64,000 nucleotides of DNA from Bernardetia sp. ABR2-2B (lineage in GTDB: Bacteria; Bacteroidota; Bacteroidia; Cytophagales; Bernardetiaceae). The notes under the pieces are model-generated. The model was not told the origin of the DNA, made no database searches, and worked only from the letters and a program-made list of their open reading frames with translations. Within the stretch, counting starts at the first letter, position 1. Each line of letters begins with the position of its first letter. The DNA is taken from assembly GCF_037126435.1 (NCBI RefSeq), contig NZ_CP147020.1:1449001-1513000 (forward strand), given 5' to 3'. Shown here piece by piece: positions 34,334-42,732 of the stretch. The position numbers and the translations under genes were made by a program.

Positions 34334-35926
34334 ATGCGCCATTTATATACTTTGTTTGGGAGCTTAATTTTATTATTTGCATTATTTTTTTTTACAAAAA
34401 ATCAATATACAAGTCATTCTTACCCCCTCAATTGGGATGAAGTTGATTATGTAGAAGCTACAAAATTAGGTGTCCTTACAAATGCTTTAGAGTTGGAAGG
34501 AATGGGGCTGTTGAGCTATATAGAATTGGGAATAGCAAAAGTTCAGAAAGACGAGCAAAAAATAGCTCAAATCTCTGCAAACCTTCCTGACGAAAGCCTA
34601 GACCCTTTACTAAAGAGACATTTACACCCTACTTTACCTATTTTCTATTGGTCTTTTTTTACTGATTCGGACGTACAACAAGAAGTGAGTAATTTTAGGT
34701 GGAGCAATATTATTTTGGGTTGGCTTACTGCGCTCAGTTTTATAGTTGGTTTATGGATTGTCGGAAAGCTAAATCCTTTTTCCTATTTCTGTATGTCTAT
34801 AATAGCTAGTTTTTTTATTACACAAGAACTTGTTTTGGTAAGTTTTGCACTTCTGAATTATCATGTGTTTCACCTTTTAGCTACTATTTTATATTTAGGT
34901 ATTTTGGTAAAATACATAGAAACAGAATCCTCAAATACGACCTCTAATTTCAAACACGCCTATCTTTTGGGAGTAGGTGTGGCTATTTTGTTTTTAACCT
35001 TAGAGATGGCTCTGGTGGTTGTAGGAGGTAGTTTTTTAGCTATTATTCTGATAGGCAAATGGAAATTATTAATTGACTTTGCTTCTTTAGGGAGAGCATT
35101 GGTTTCTTTTTTTGTTACGCTTCTTTTGTTTTGGGCAGGAGCTATCATAAAAGGCGCAATGATAAAATCTTGGTTCAATTATGCGTACAGAATCTTTGGA
35201 AATAGAAATGCTGAATACGAAAGAGTGTCTTTACTTGAAAACTGGATAGAGCTAGTCAAAACAACTCCTATTTTATTTTCTCTTATTATTTTGGGTTTCC
35301 TTCTCGTTATCTATACTATTTATAAAAAGAAATTGAGTTCTGTATATTTAGTTCCTTTTTTAGTAGGTTTGATTTACGCAATTGCGATGACTCCTTTTAT
35401 GATACATAGCGTTTATCTAATTCCGAGCATAGGAATGCTTTTATTTGCTTGTGGTCTTATTTTTAGTGAAAGTAAATTGCATCATTATATCAAAATAGGC
35501 ATTGTTTTTTCTTTGTTTATTGTAATAGTATTCAATTTTTCTACCACTGATTTTGAGCAAAAAATTAGAAAAACTAAGATAGAGAACAATGGTTATCTAG
35601 GTGATTTTGACACAATAGAAAAAATAGCAATAAATAATGTCTCTAAAAAACCTGTTTTAGTAACAGGAGCTCATATCATTAATTATTACACTTCTCTTAA
35701 TAGTCAAGAATTAAGTAGATGTTCTATAGCTTCTCCTGATTTTTGTAAGCGTCAGAATTATGCCTATACAAACATCGAAAATGAAATAAGAAATAAAAAA
35801 TATAAAGTTATCGTAATCTTAAAATGGATGAAATACCCTACTGAAAAAATCTCTTTACTTAAAGAAATAGGTTATTTACATCAAGAACTCACTTATTATG
35901 ATGTTTTTTATCTCCAAGAAAATTAA
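34334..35926 (+). CDS. GT-C/ArnT-like integral membrane glycosyltransferase (530 aa)
   Basis: The ATG at 34334 (MRHLYTLFGSLIL) is preferred to a TTG three codons upstream. The first membrane helix is followed by YPLNWDEVDYVEATKLG, an acidic loop resembling the catalytic DE motif of polyprenyl-phosphate-dependent GT-C enzymes (family 39-like). About eleven further hydrophobic segments and a 130-residue periplasmic C-terminal region follow. Such enzymes move a sugar from a lipid-phosphate donor to a protein or glycan in the periplasm. The next gene, 63 bp downstream, encodes a GT2 protein of the dolichol/polyprenyl-phosphate sugar synthase type that could make that donor. Overall identity to known GT-C families looks weak by eye, so the specific reaction is inferred. 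Confidence 0.65.
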   Translation: MRHLYTLFGSLILLFALFFFTKNQYTSHSYPLNWDEVDYVEATKLGVLTNALELEGMGLLSYIELGIAKVQKDEQKIAQISANLPDESLDPLLKRHLHPTLPIFYWSFFTDSDVQQEVSNFRWSNIILGWLTALSFIVGLWIVGKLNPFSYFCMSIIASFFITQELVLVSFALLNYHVFHLLATILYLGILVKYIETESSNTTSNFKHAYLLGVGVAILFLTLEMALVVVGGSFLAIILIGKWKLLIDFASLGRALVSFFVTLLLFWAGAIIKGAMIKSWFNYAYRIFGNRNAEYERVSLLENWIELVKTTPILFSLIILGFLLVIYTIYKKKLSSVYLVPFLVGLIYAIAMTPFMIHSVYLIPSIGMLLFACGLIFSESKLHHYIKIGIVFSLFIVIVFNFSTTDFEQKIRKTKIENNGYLGDFDTIEKIAINNVSKKPVLVTGAHIINYYTSLNSQELSRCSIASPDFCKRQNYAYTNIENEIRNKKYKVIVILKWMKYPTEKISLLKEIGYLHQELTYYDVFYLQEN

Positions 35927-35989
35927 TTTTATTTACTTTGTAGTTATAAATTCTTTATTACCTCTTCATTCTTTCTTCACTACCATTAA

Positions 35990-36715
35990 ATGATGAACAA
36001 AACACTTTCTATTATTATACCTGCTTATAACGAAGCCAAAACAATACACTTAATTCTTGACAAGGTCAAAGAGGTAAAATTAGATGGTAACTTCGAAAAA
36101 GAAATTGTTATTGTAAATGATTTTTCGAAAGATAACACAAAAGAAGTAATAGAGAAATACAGCCAAGATAATCCTAGTCTGTCTATTAAATACTTCGAAC
36201 ACGAAAAAAACAAAGGAAAAGGTGCTGCTCTTCATACAGGAATAGCTTCTGCAACAGGAGAATATTTGATTATACAAGATGCAGATTTGGAATACGACCC
36301 CAATGAATATAACCTGCTGCTCAAACCTATTTTGATGGGCGTTGCAGATGTGGTTTATGGTTCTAGGTTTGTAGGCAGCCAACCACACCGAATTTTGTTT
36401 TTTTGGCATACGATAGGAAATCAATTTCTTACTTTTCTTTCTAATATGTTTACTAACCTAAATTTATCAGATATGGAAACGTGTTATAAATTATTCAGAA
36501 CAGAGACTATTCAAAGCCTAAAGTTAAGAGAGAATAGGTTTGGCTTCGAACCCGAAATCACAGCCAAAATATCTAGAATCCCTAAAATAAGAATTTATGA
36601 AGTAGGAATATCTTATTATGGAAGAACTTATGAAGAAGGCAAAAAAATTGGTTGGAAAGATGGATTCAGAGCCATTTATTGTATTCTAAAATATGGTCTC
36701 TTTAGAAGTAACTAG
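35990..36715 (+). CDS. GT2 polyprenyl-phosphate sugar synthase, DPM1-like (241 aa)
   Basis: Cytoplasmic glycosyltransferase family 2 enzyme. [20 protein letters not shown] is the nucleotide-binding start, with [29 protein letters not shown] and [14 protein letters not shown], the last holding the D-x-D metal motif (DAD). Then follow [29 protein letters not shown] with TCYKLF (the DPM1 signature region) and [11 protein letters not shown]. There is no membrane segment at the C-terminus, as in the soluble dolichol-phosphate mannosyltransferase class. It probably transfers a hexose from UDP or GDP to a polyprenyl phosphate for use by the upstream GT-C protein, with which it forms an operon. Confidence 0.88.
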   Translation: MMNKTLSIIIPAYNEAKTIHLILDKVKEVKLDGNFEKEIVIVNDFSKDNTKEVIEKYSQDNPSLSIKYFEHEKNKGKGAALHTGIASATGEYLIIQDADLEYDPNEYNLLLKPILMGVADVVYGSRFVGSQPHRILFFWHTIGNQFLTFLSNMFTNLNLSDMETCYKLFRTETIQSLKLRENRFGFEPEITAKISRIPKIRIYEVGISYYGRTYEEGKKIGWKDGFRAIYCILKYGLFRSN

Positions 36716-36769
36716 ATTTTACTATCAAGTTATACTTTTATTTACATATCAATTAAACAAAGTATAGAT

Positions 36770-36845
36770 ATAGGTCAGTCTCGCAGAGCAGACCGTTTGT
36801 AGTTCACTTTACCTATTTTTAGTTTCGGAAGATAGTCTGACCTAT
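36770..36845. repeat. Imperfect inverted repeat, GTCTGAC type
   Basis: ATAGGTCAGTCT (36770-36781) pairs with AGTCTGACCTAT (36834-36845) with one mismatch, around a 52-nt loop. It fills most of the convergent gap between the GT2 gene and kdsC and may end both transcripts. Related GTCTG-containing palindromes lie at 28892 and 58769. Confidence 0.7.
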
Positions 36846-36871
36846 TTATTTTGATAGTATCTGTCATGATT

Positions 36872-37405
36872 TTACAAATAGTTATTAAGCAAATCTTCTA
36901 GTTTTTCTTGTCCTTCTAAAATAAGTTGTGCAAATTCTCTCAAAGCTCCTTCTCCTCCTTTTCTTTCAGTTACATAATCAACTCTTTCAGTTACTTCTTT
37001 CATAGCATCTTTTGGTGCTGCACTCAATCCACATCGCATCAAAATCGGTAAATCTATCCAATCATCGCCTATGTAAGCAATATTTTCAGGTTTTACATTA
37101 TTTTCTTTCAAAATAGCAGCAAAGGTTTCTAGTTTTGCATCTGTTCCTCCCTTTCCGTGATAATGAAAATCAAAGCCAAGTTCTTGACAGCGTTTTTTCA
37201 CTACTGGAGAATCTCTTCCTGTAATGACACCGACCTTAAAACCTAATTTTTGAAGTGGCTTGATAATAAAACCATCTTTTACATTAAAATTCTTGTATTC
37301 TAAAAAATTATCATCATAAATAATTTTACTGTCTGTTAGCACTCCATCTACATCGGTAAGAATGATTTTAATTTCTTGTATTTTCTCTTTTAATGCAGTA
37401 TTCAT
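36872..37405 (-). CDS. kdsC: KdsC-type HAD phosphatase (177 aa)
   Basis: Haloacid-dehalogenase phosphatase of the 3-deoxy-D-manno-octulosonate-8-phosphate (KDO-8-P) phosphatase type, for lipopolysaccharide core synthesis. Motif I is ILTDVDGVLTD (Asp18 nucleophile, Asp20 acid/base). Motif II is GVITGRDSPVVKKR, and motif IV is IAYIGDDWIDLPILMRCGL. The short insert NVKDGFIIKPLQKLGF and the GGEGALREFAQLIL tail are typical of KdsC, which lacks a large cap and works as a tetramer. Length is normal for the family. Confidence 0.93.
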   Translation of the reverse strand: MNTALKEKIQEIKIILTDVDGVLTDSKIIYDDNFLEYKNFNVKDGFIIKPLQKLGFKVGVITGRDSPVVKKRCQELGFDFHYHGKGGTDAKLETFAAILKENNVKPENIAYIGDDWIDLPILMRCGLSAAPKDAMKEVTERVDYVTERKGGEGALREFAQLILEGQEKLEDLLNNYL

Positions 37406-37454
37406 TTTGTAAAGCTTTATTTAGGTTGATAAACAAATTAGTGATACAAGACCA

Positions 37455-37491
37455 TAAAAAAGCTACTGCTCTTTGATAAGTAACAATAGCT
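37455..37491 (-). terminator. Terminator of the small Cys-rich protein gene
   Basis: On the minus strand AGCTATTG and CAGTAGCT pair (one G-U) and are followed by TTTTTT. It lies 21 bp after the stop at 37512. Confidence 0.7.
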
Positions 37492-37511
37492 CTATTTTTT
37501 GGAAGGTTATA

Positions 37512-37709
37512 TTAGTTATTTGGACAAACTTCATCAGCTGATTTGCCACAATAACTACACGAGCCATCATCCGTTTTTAAGAATGGACTTTGACTAGCAC
37601 ATGTTCCTCTAAATTGTCCTTGTTTTTGAAAAAACATTCTAACTCCCATTCCTAAAAAGTAAAGCATCAAAACGCCTATTGCAAGAACGATTGTATATAA
37701 GATTGTCAT
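37512..37709 (-). CDS. Small membrane protein with a Cys cluster, NqrM-like (65 aa)
   Basis: The start at 37709 (MTILYTIVLAIGVLMLYFLG) is chosen because it opens directly into one membrane helix; the frame extends 39 bp further upstream. After the helix comes a short cytoplasmic or periplasmic tail with five Cys: FRGTCASQSP, then SCSYCGKSADEVCPNN. The order helix, G-x-C, C-x-x-C and a final Cys resembles NqrM/DUF539, the small factor that helps deliver iron to the Na+-NQR complex. No nqr genes lie in this window, so the link is a family resemblance only. It is a single gene with its own terminator. Confidence 0.6.
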   Translation of the reverse strand: MTILYTIVLAIGVLMLYFLGMGVRMFFQKQGQFRGTCASQSPFLKTDDGSCSYCGKSADEVCPNN

Positions 37710-37870
37710 AGTTTTAAAAGTATTGGTTATTTTTTCACAAAAATACAAAAATAGCAGTATCTATTTTCATAAATTTAGCCTTTTAACCAAAAAACTAGTA
37801 GTATAGTTTGTATAAAAATCAAAAAACGTTTTTTTTTAGTAATTAAATAAACTTCTTTGGAAAATGAAAT

Positions 37871-37900
37871 TTGATATTTTAATAAAACTAGCTACCTTTG
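37871..37900 (+). promoter_or_regulatory. Consensus promoter of the ppiD-like gene
   Basis: TTG at 37871-37873, exactly 19 bases, then TACCTTTG at 37893-37900. It lies 170 bp before the ATG at 38071. Confidence 0.72.
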
Positions 37901-38070
37901 CAAACTAAAATTTTGTGAATGGTTGTGTATCAAAATAAGTACAAAAGCCTAGTTTGTCAATCTGGTTCACAAGTTTGCAGTACATTTTTTTAAGAGAAAA
38001 CAATCTTCTATTAAAAAATTGAGCTTCATTTTCACATTAACCTTATTAAAAAAAATTACACAGATAGATT
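37901..38070 (+). other. Long 5' leader of the ppiD-like gene
   Basis: If the promoter at 37871-37900 is used, the mRNA has a leader of about 165 nt. It contains CAAACTAAAATTTTGTGAA (near 37901) and later GTTCACAAGTTTGC (37965-37978), parts of which can pair (CAAACT with AGTTTG; TTGTGAA with TTCACAA). No known riboswitch is recognised. The rest of the 322-bp gap (37749-37870) is AT-rich with no other feature. Confidence 0.4.
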
Positions 38071-40197
38071 ATGTCTATAATTACGTCAATTCAAAAAAAT
38101 ACAGGACTACTTATGGGAGTCATTTTTACTGCACTTGCAGCCTTTCTTCTTACTGAATGGATTGGTGGAAATATGAGAGCAAGTGGTGGTGATCAAACTA
38201 TTGGAGAAATCGATGGCACAGAAATCAAATATCAAGATTTCAATAATCAGCTTCAAATCATGCGTGATAGAATGGAAGCAGCTAACCAAAGCAAACTCAA
38301 CGAGTCACAGATGCCAATGGTTCGTACGCAAACTTGGAATGAACTTGTTACACAATATGCCCTCAAACCTGAATGGGAAAAGTTAGGAATTATAGTAACT
38401 GATGAAGAAGTTATTGATATGGTGCAAGGAAATAACATTTCTCCTCAAATCAAACAAGCTTTTACTGATCCAGAAACAGGTGTTTTTGATAAAGATAAAG
38501 TAATTGCTTTTATACGTAATCTTCAAAGTCAGTCGCCACAAGCACAACAACAATTTGCAGTTTTCGAACAACAACTTCCAGAAGCTCGTAGAAGTGAAAA
38601 ATATGAAAACTTACTTCGCAAGTCTGTTTATGTAACTACTGCTGAAGCAAAACGTCGTTATGAAGACGAAACAACAAAGCTAGATTTGAAATTTTTATAC
38701 GTTCCTTATGCAAACATTGCAGATTCGTCTGTAACTATTACAGAAGAGCAAATCAAAAATTATTATAATTCAAATAAAGAAGATTATGATGATGCAGCTT
38801 CTGTTGCAGTAGAATATATCACTATTCCAATTGCTCCATCAAAAGCAGATAGCGCAGAAGTAAAACGTTATTTGAATGACATCAAGAATAAATTTGCAGC
38901 AGCTCAAAACGATACTTCTTTTGTTGCCATCAACTCACAGATTGAAACTAACTTTGCAGAGCTTTCTAAATCTAATTTGCCACAAGCTATCAAAAATGAA
39001 ATGGGCGAAGGAGAAGACGTAATGATAGGAATGGTAAGTGAGCCTGTTATTGTGAAAGATGTTTATACAATGTTTAAAGTAGTAAAAGAAGTAGGAGAGG
39101 TAGTTGATTCTGTAAAAGCAAATCATATCTTATTTAATACGCAAGGAAAATCTCCAGAAGAAAAATTAGCTCTTGAAGCAAAAGCAAAAGAAGTATTAGC
39201 TCAAGCTAAAAATGGAGGAAACTTTGCAGCATTAGCAAAAGAATATAGCGATGATAAATCAAATAGTGAAAAAGGGGGAGAACTTAATTGGTTTGGTCGT
39301 AATGCAATGGTAAAACCTTTTGAAGATGCTACTTTTGGAGCTACTCAAACTGGTATTTTACCAGAACTAGTAGAAACTAATTATGGCTATCATATCATAG
39401 ATATAGAAAATTTGAAAAGAACTAATAAATATTTGGTTGCTTCAGTAGGTCGTTTGTTAGAGCCTAGTCAATCTACTCGTGAAGCTCTTTATCGTCAAGC
39501 AGGTGATTTGGCTTCAAGCAAAAATATAGCAGAGTATGAAGAGCGCACTAAACAATATAATCTATTGAGCTTACAGGCAAATGATGTAAAGCAAAATGCT
39601 CGTTCTTTGAATAATATTTATGACCCTTCTATCCGTCAAGCTATTCGTTGGGCATTTGAAGAAAATACGAAGGTAGGAGATATTTCTAATGAAGTATTTG
39701 AAGTAGATGATCAATATATAGTCATGACGTTGAAGTCTCGTACTAAGAAAGGTATTCAGCCACTTTCTAAAGTTTATGAGCAAGTTCGTCGTAAAGTGCT
39801 TGAAGAAGCTAAGAAAAAAGAAATTTTGGCTAGACTTGAAGGTAAGACAGGTACATTAGAAGAAATAGCAACAGCTTTTGGGGAAGAAGCTCGTGTATTG
39901 TCTCAACCTAATTATACTTATATCACAACTGCTCTTAATGGGGTAGGTTTTGCGCCAAAAGCAGTAGGTATGGCATTTGGAATGAAAGAAGGCGAAACTT
40001 CTAAAGCTATTGTTGATGAAACAGGTATTGTGATAATGAAAGTAGAAAAGTATAATAATGCTGGTGAAGTAGCAGATTATGCAAAGTATAAAGAACCATT
40101 AAATCAAGACCGTCAGCAATTATTTAATACAAATGGAATTCTTCGTGCTATCAAACAATTGACAGACACAGAAGAAAATATTGATAGTTTTTATTAA
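38071..40197 (+). CDS. ppiD: Periplasmic folding factor, PpiD/SurA-type peptidyl-prolyl isomerase (708 aa)
   Basis: Inner-membrane-anchored chaperone that helps newly exported proteins fold. Residues about 12-30 form one membrane helix (GLLMGVIFTALAAFLLTEW), leaving the bulk in the periplasm. A SurA_N-like helical domain follows (EIDGTEIKYQDFNNQLQIMR, TWNELVTQYALKPEWEKLG). Near 345-450 a parvulin domain is clear: VKANHILFNTQGKSPEEKL, FAALAKEYSDDKSNSEKGGE, LNWFGRNAMVKPFEDATF and VETNYGYHIIDI. A second, degenerate parvulin-like region lies near 480-620. The length and order match the Bacteroidota PpiD/SurA_N proteins. It is monocistronic with a consensus promoter and a strong terminator. Confidence 0.9.
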   Translation: MSIITSIQKNTGLLMGVIFTALAAFLLTEWIGGNMRASGGDQTIGEIDGTEIKYQDFNNQLQIMRDRMEAANQSKLNESQMPMVRTQTWNELVTQYALKPEWEKLGIIVTDEEVIDMVQGNNISPQIKQAFTDPETGVFDKDKVIAFIRNLQSQSPQAQQQFAVFEQQLPEARRSEKYENLLRKSVYVTTAEAKRRYEDETTKLDLKFLYVPYANIADSSVTITEEQIKNYYNSNKEDYDDAASVAVEYITIPIAPSKADSAEVKRYLNDIKNKFAAAQNDTSFVAINSQIETNFAELSKSNLPQAIKNEMGEGEDVMIGMVSEPVIVKDVYTMFKVVKEVGEVVDSVKANHILFNTQGKSPEEKLALEAKAKEVLAQAKNGGNFAALAKEYSDDKSNSEKGGELNWFGRNAMVKPFEDATFGATQTGILPELVETNYGYHIIDIENLKRTNKYLVASVGRLLEPSQSTREALYRQAGDLASSKNIAEYEERTKQYNLLSLQANDVKQNARSLNNIYDPSIRQAIRWAFEENTKVGDISNEVFEVDDQYIVMTLKSRTKKGIQPLSKVYEQVRRKVLEEAKKKEILARLEGKTGTLEEIATAFGEEARVLSQPNYTYITTALNGVGFAPKAVGMAFGMKEGETSKAIVDETGIVIMKVEKYNNAGEVADYAKYKEPLNQDRQQLFNTNGILRAIKQLTDTEENIDSFY

Positions 40198-40224
40198 GAT
40201 GTAGTTCAAGTATTGACTATAAAA

Positions 40225-40254
40225 AAACCTAAGTTTTTCAACTTAGGTTTTTTT
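40225..40254 (+). terminator. ppiD terminator
   Basis: AAACCTAAGTT pairs with AACTTAGGTTT around a short TTTC-like loop and is followed by T5. It starts 28 bp after the stop. Confidence 0.92.
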
Positions 40255-40309
40255 GTGATTTAGAATTAAGTTTTCAAAGAAATGTAGTTGCATTTACTTC
40301 TAAATTTAA

Positions 40310-41863
40310 TTATCTATTTCTACCATACTGCTCATGACTAGAAACCCAGTCAGAAGAAGAAATAGCTGAACCAAGAGAAATCTCACCAGCAAGTACAACA
40401 GCAGCGATAATTTCAGCCAGTTTGTTTACTCTATCTCTACCAAAACAATCCATCATTTCTAAACACTCTTTTTGAGTAGCCAAACCAACACCACCACCAT
40501 AAGTAGCAATAATTAGAGAAGGAATAGTAATTGAAATATAAAGGTCTTTTTCAGGAGTAAGCTCTGAATAAAGAATACCAGCCGAAGATTCTGAAACGTT
40601 GGCTACATCTTGACCAGTAGCAATAAACATAGCTGTAATACCATTGGCAGAGTGTGCTCCGTTGTTATTTGCACCTGAAAGGAATGCACCAATAGTAGCT
40701 ACCTGTCCGTGATAAGCTAATGACTCTGGCTCTACACGCATATTTTGAATAAGTACATCTCTAGGAATCGTACATTCTGCAACAACACGCTTACCACGAG
40801 TACGCATAACGTTGATTTGAGATGCTTTCTTATCAGTCGCAAAATTAGATTCTAAATAAAAATGCTCTAATTTATTTTCATCATAGTTATCCAAAATCCA
40901 GCTACAGGCTGCAAAAGTAGCACGTCCAACCATATTCTGACCTGCTGCATCTCCAGTTTTATAATTAAAACGTAGATAAGCAAACTTATTTGATAGATAA
41001 CAATCAATATCACTAAGCTTGGCAACACTTGAAGTTGCTTCTGCTTCTTCCATTATTTTGTCGTAATTTTCTTTTTTCTTTGTCCACGCTACAAAATCTC
41101 TAGCACCACGAGCATCTTTAAATACAAAGACAGGCGCACGTTGCATAGCATCTCCAATCACAGTACATTTTACGCCACCACTAAGGTTAAGCACTTTCAT
41201 ACCACGGTTATAAGAAGCTACCAATGTTCCTTCTGCTGTTGCCATCGGAACTAAGAAATCTCCTTTTGCATATTCTCCATCTACTGTAACAGGTCCTGCA
41301 ATACCGATTGGAATTTGTGCTACACCGACAAAGTGTTCACAATTACCTGCTGCAATATGTGGGTCAAAAGAATATTTTGTTACGTGGTCTAATTTTTTAC
41401 CAGTAACTTTTTCTACAAATTCTTGTCTAGTTTTGATGGCACTTTCTGCATAATCATCATTTTTATCTCTAGGAATTTTGACCTCTGATTCTTCAAAACC
41501 TGAAATAGCATCTTGTACCTTAAACTTGAGCTTTCCAAATGGATTAGCTACAAATGAAATCTGAATATCGTGTTTTGCTTCTGGTAATTTATCAATGTTA
41601 GCTAGTACATTGAAACTTTGACTAAGAGGAAAATCAATAGGGCTGTTAGAGTCCATTGAAGCAGGTGCAATCATTTTTCCATCTCCCAAATCAATTTGAA
41701 TATCACTTATCGGAACTTCTTTACCATTTATTTCAACGCTAACAAGTTCACTTAATTTGGCATCACTCAAACGATTCTTGATAGTAAATTGTACGCCTTT
41801 GTCAGTATTTTTCAAACTTCCTCTTGAATAAAGTTGTTTGAGTATTAAGCTAGGTATTTGCAT
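40310..41863 (-). CDS. Class I hydroxymethylglutaryl-CoA reductase with unusual N-terminal domain (517 aa)
   Basis: Converts HMG-CoA to mevalonate for isoprenoid synthesis. Class I features: Glu211 in VPMATAEGTLVASYNRG, the Lys in NFATDKKASQIN, Asp in MFIATGQDVANVSESS, cofactor loop TGDAAGQNMVGRAT, ATYGGGVGLATQ, and catalytic His510 in WVSSHEQYGRNR at the C-terminus. Eukaryotic class I enzymes have a membrane anchor; here residues 1-120 instead form a soluble beta-rich domain (SLKNTDKGVQFTIKNRLSDA, VSVEINGKEVPISDIQIDLG, ISFVANPFGKLKFKVQDAI) whose function I do not know. The charged linker IPRDKNDDYAES leads into the catalytic part. Other mevalonate genes are not in the window. Confidence 0.93.
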   Translation of the reverse strand: MQIPSLILKQLYSRGSLKNTDKGVQFTIKNRLSDAKLSELVSVEINGKEVPISDIQIDLGDGKMIAPASMDSNSPIDFPLSQSFNVLANIDKLPEAKHDIQISFVANPFGKLKFKVQDAISGFEESEVKIPRDKNDDYAESAIKTRQEFVEKVTGKKLDHVTKYSFDPHIAAGNCEHFVGVAQIPIGIAGPVTVDGEYAKGDFLVPMATAEGTLVASYNRGMKVLNLSGGVKCTVIGDAMQRAPVFVFKDARGARDFVAWTKKKENYDKIMEEAEATSSVAKLSDIDCYLSNKFAYLRFNYKTGDAAGQNMVGRATFAACSWILDNYDENKLEHFYLESNFATDKKASQINVMRTRGKRVVAECTIPRDVLIQNMRVEPESLAYHGQVATIGAFLSGANNNGAHSANGITAMFIATGQDVANVSESSAGILYSELTPEKDLYISITIPSLIIATYGGGVGLATQKECLEMMDCFGRDRVNKLAEIIAAVVLAGEISLGSAISSSDWVSSHEQYGRNR

Positions 41864-42183
41864 AAGTTTTGCAGTAGGTTTGTGTTAAAAATTTAATTTA
41901 GTTAGATATTTTCTTAAAAGTTAAGCTAATATTGTAAAAAACCATTGATAATACAACTTATTTGTCAATGAATAAGCAAATTATTTGGATTTTCTTCAAA
42001 AAACGAATAATTCTATCGTTTGAAAACAAAATCAAAAAAAATTCTATTTTATGTAACAATTATTTATTATTTTATTTTGATAAATAAATGGTAATTTTGA
42101 GAATAAGCTATCCGTTTGTTTGTATTGTTACATCTAAAATACCGATAATTACTAAAGTGAGTGCTATTTATATAGATAGATTT
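41864..42183. other. 320-bp divergent intergenic region
   Basis: Between the HMG-CoA reductase start (minus) and the SRPBCC gene start (plus). It is strongly AT-rich. A -7-like TAATTTTG occurs at 42092-42099 on the plus strand. I see no convincing minus-strand promoter, repeat or structured element in the rest. Confidence 0.5.
42092..42099 (+). promoter_or_regulatory. Possible -7 element of the SRPBCC-AraC operon
   Basis: TAATTTTG matches TAnnTTTG; the nearest TTG (42077-42079) is too close. If used, it excludes an ATG at 42088 and supports the start at 42184. Confidence 0.45.
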
Positions 42184-42732
42184 ATGAAAAAAAGAACCCT
42201 TTTACTTGGAGCTGCACTAGCAGCAGGTATTTCGTATTGGTGGAAAAAGCCAAAAGAAATTAGTTTTGATTATACATTCAAGACCAATTTTTCGCCTACC
42301 GTACTTTGGACATACATAGAAGAAGCCTTCCGAAACTCAAAAGAAAGTGAGCTTTGGATTCAGCACTTAGAAGAACTAGAAACAACAGGAATAGAAGCAG
42401 GAAATAAAGTAATGGCAGTTTATAAAACGCCTCTTTTTGCCAAAGTTCATCATTATTACATTACAGAAGCTAGTTATGGAAAATACTTTGTTTATGAACC
42501 CGTTGCAGAACACCCATTAAAAGGACGTGCCATTGTAGAAATTACACCTACAAAGAGAGGTTGTAATTTGCGCTGGAGAGGAAAGTATTATTTTAAAGGA
42601 ATGCCACTTGCTGCTATTTATTTAGTGGGATATTTTGAAAAAGCTTTTTTTAAAGGACTGCAAGAAAATTTATACAAAATAGAGCCTCGTATGCCTCAAA
42701 ATATGCAAGTTATTGATAGAGTTTATGAATAA
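42184..42732 (+). CDS. SRPBCC-fold (START-like) protein (182 aa)
   Basis: The ATG at 42184 (MKKRTLLLGAALAAGISYWW) is preferred because it starts a short membrane anchor or signal; an in-frame ATG 96 bp upstream lies at the promoter. After KKPKEISFDYTFKTNFSPTV comes a polyketide-cyclase/SRPBCC domain: VLWTYIEEAFRNSKESELWI, TGIEAGNKVMAVYKTPLF, EHPLKGRAIVEITPTKRGCN and WRGKYYFKGM. Such folds bind lipids or other hydrophobic ligands. The stop overlaps the AraC regulator start by 8 bp, so the two are translated together and the regulator may respond to the same ligand; this is inference. Confidence 0.75.
   Translation: MKKRTLLLGAALAAGISYWWKKPKEISFDYTFKTNFSPTVLWTYIEEAFRNSKESELWIQHLEELETTGIEAGNKVMAVYKTPLFAKVHHYYITEASYGKYFVYEPVAEHPLKGRAIVEITPTKRGCNLRWRGKYYFKGMPLAAIYLVGYFEKAFFKGLQENLYKIEPRMPQNMQVIDRVYE

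Noticed and set aside
42088-42183. N-terminal extension of the SRPBCC protein from the ATG at 42088
   Set aside because: It overlaps the likely -7 element and would bury the membrane anchor; the start at 42184 fits better.
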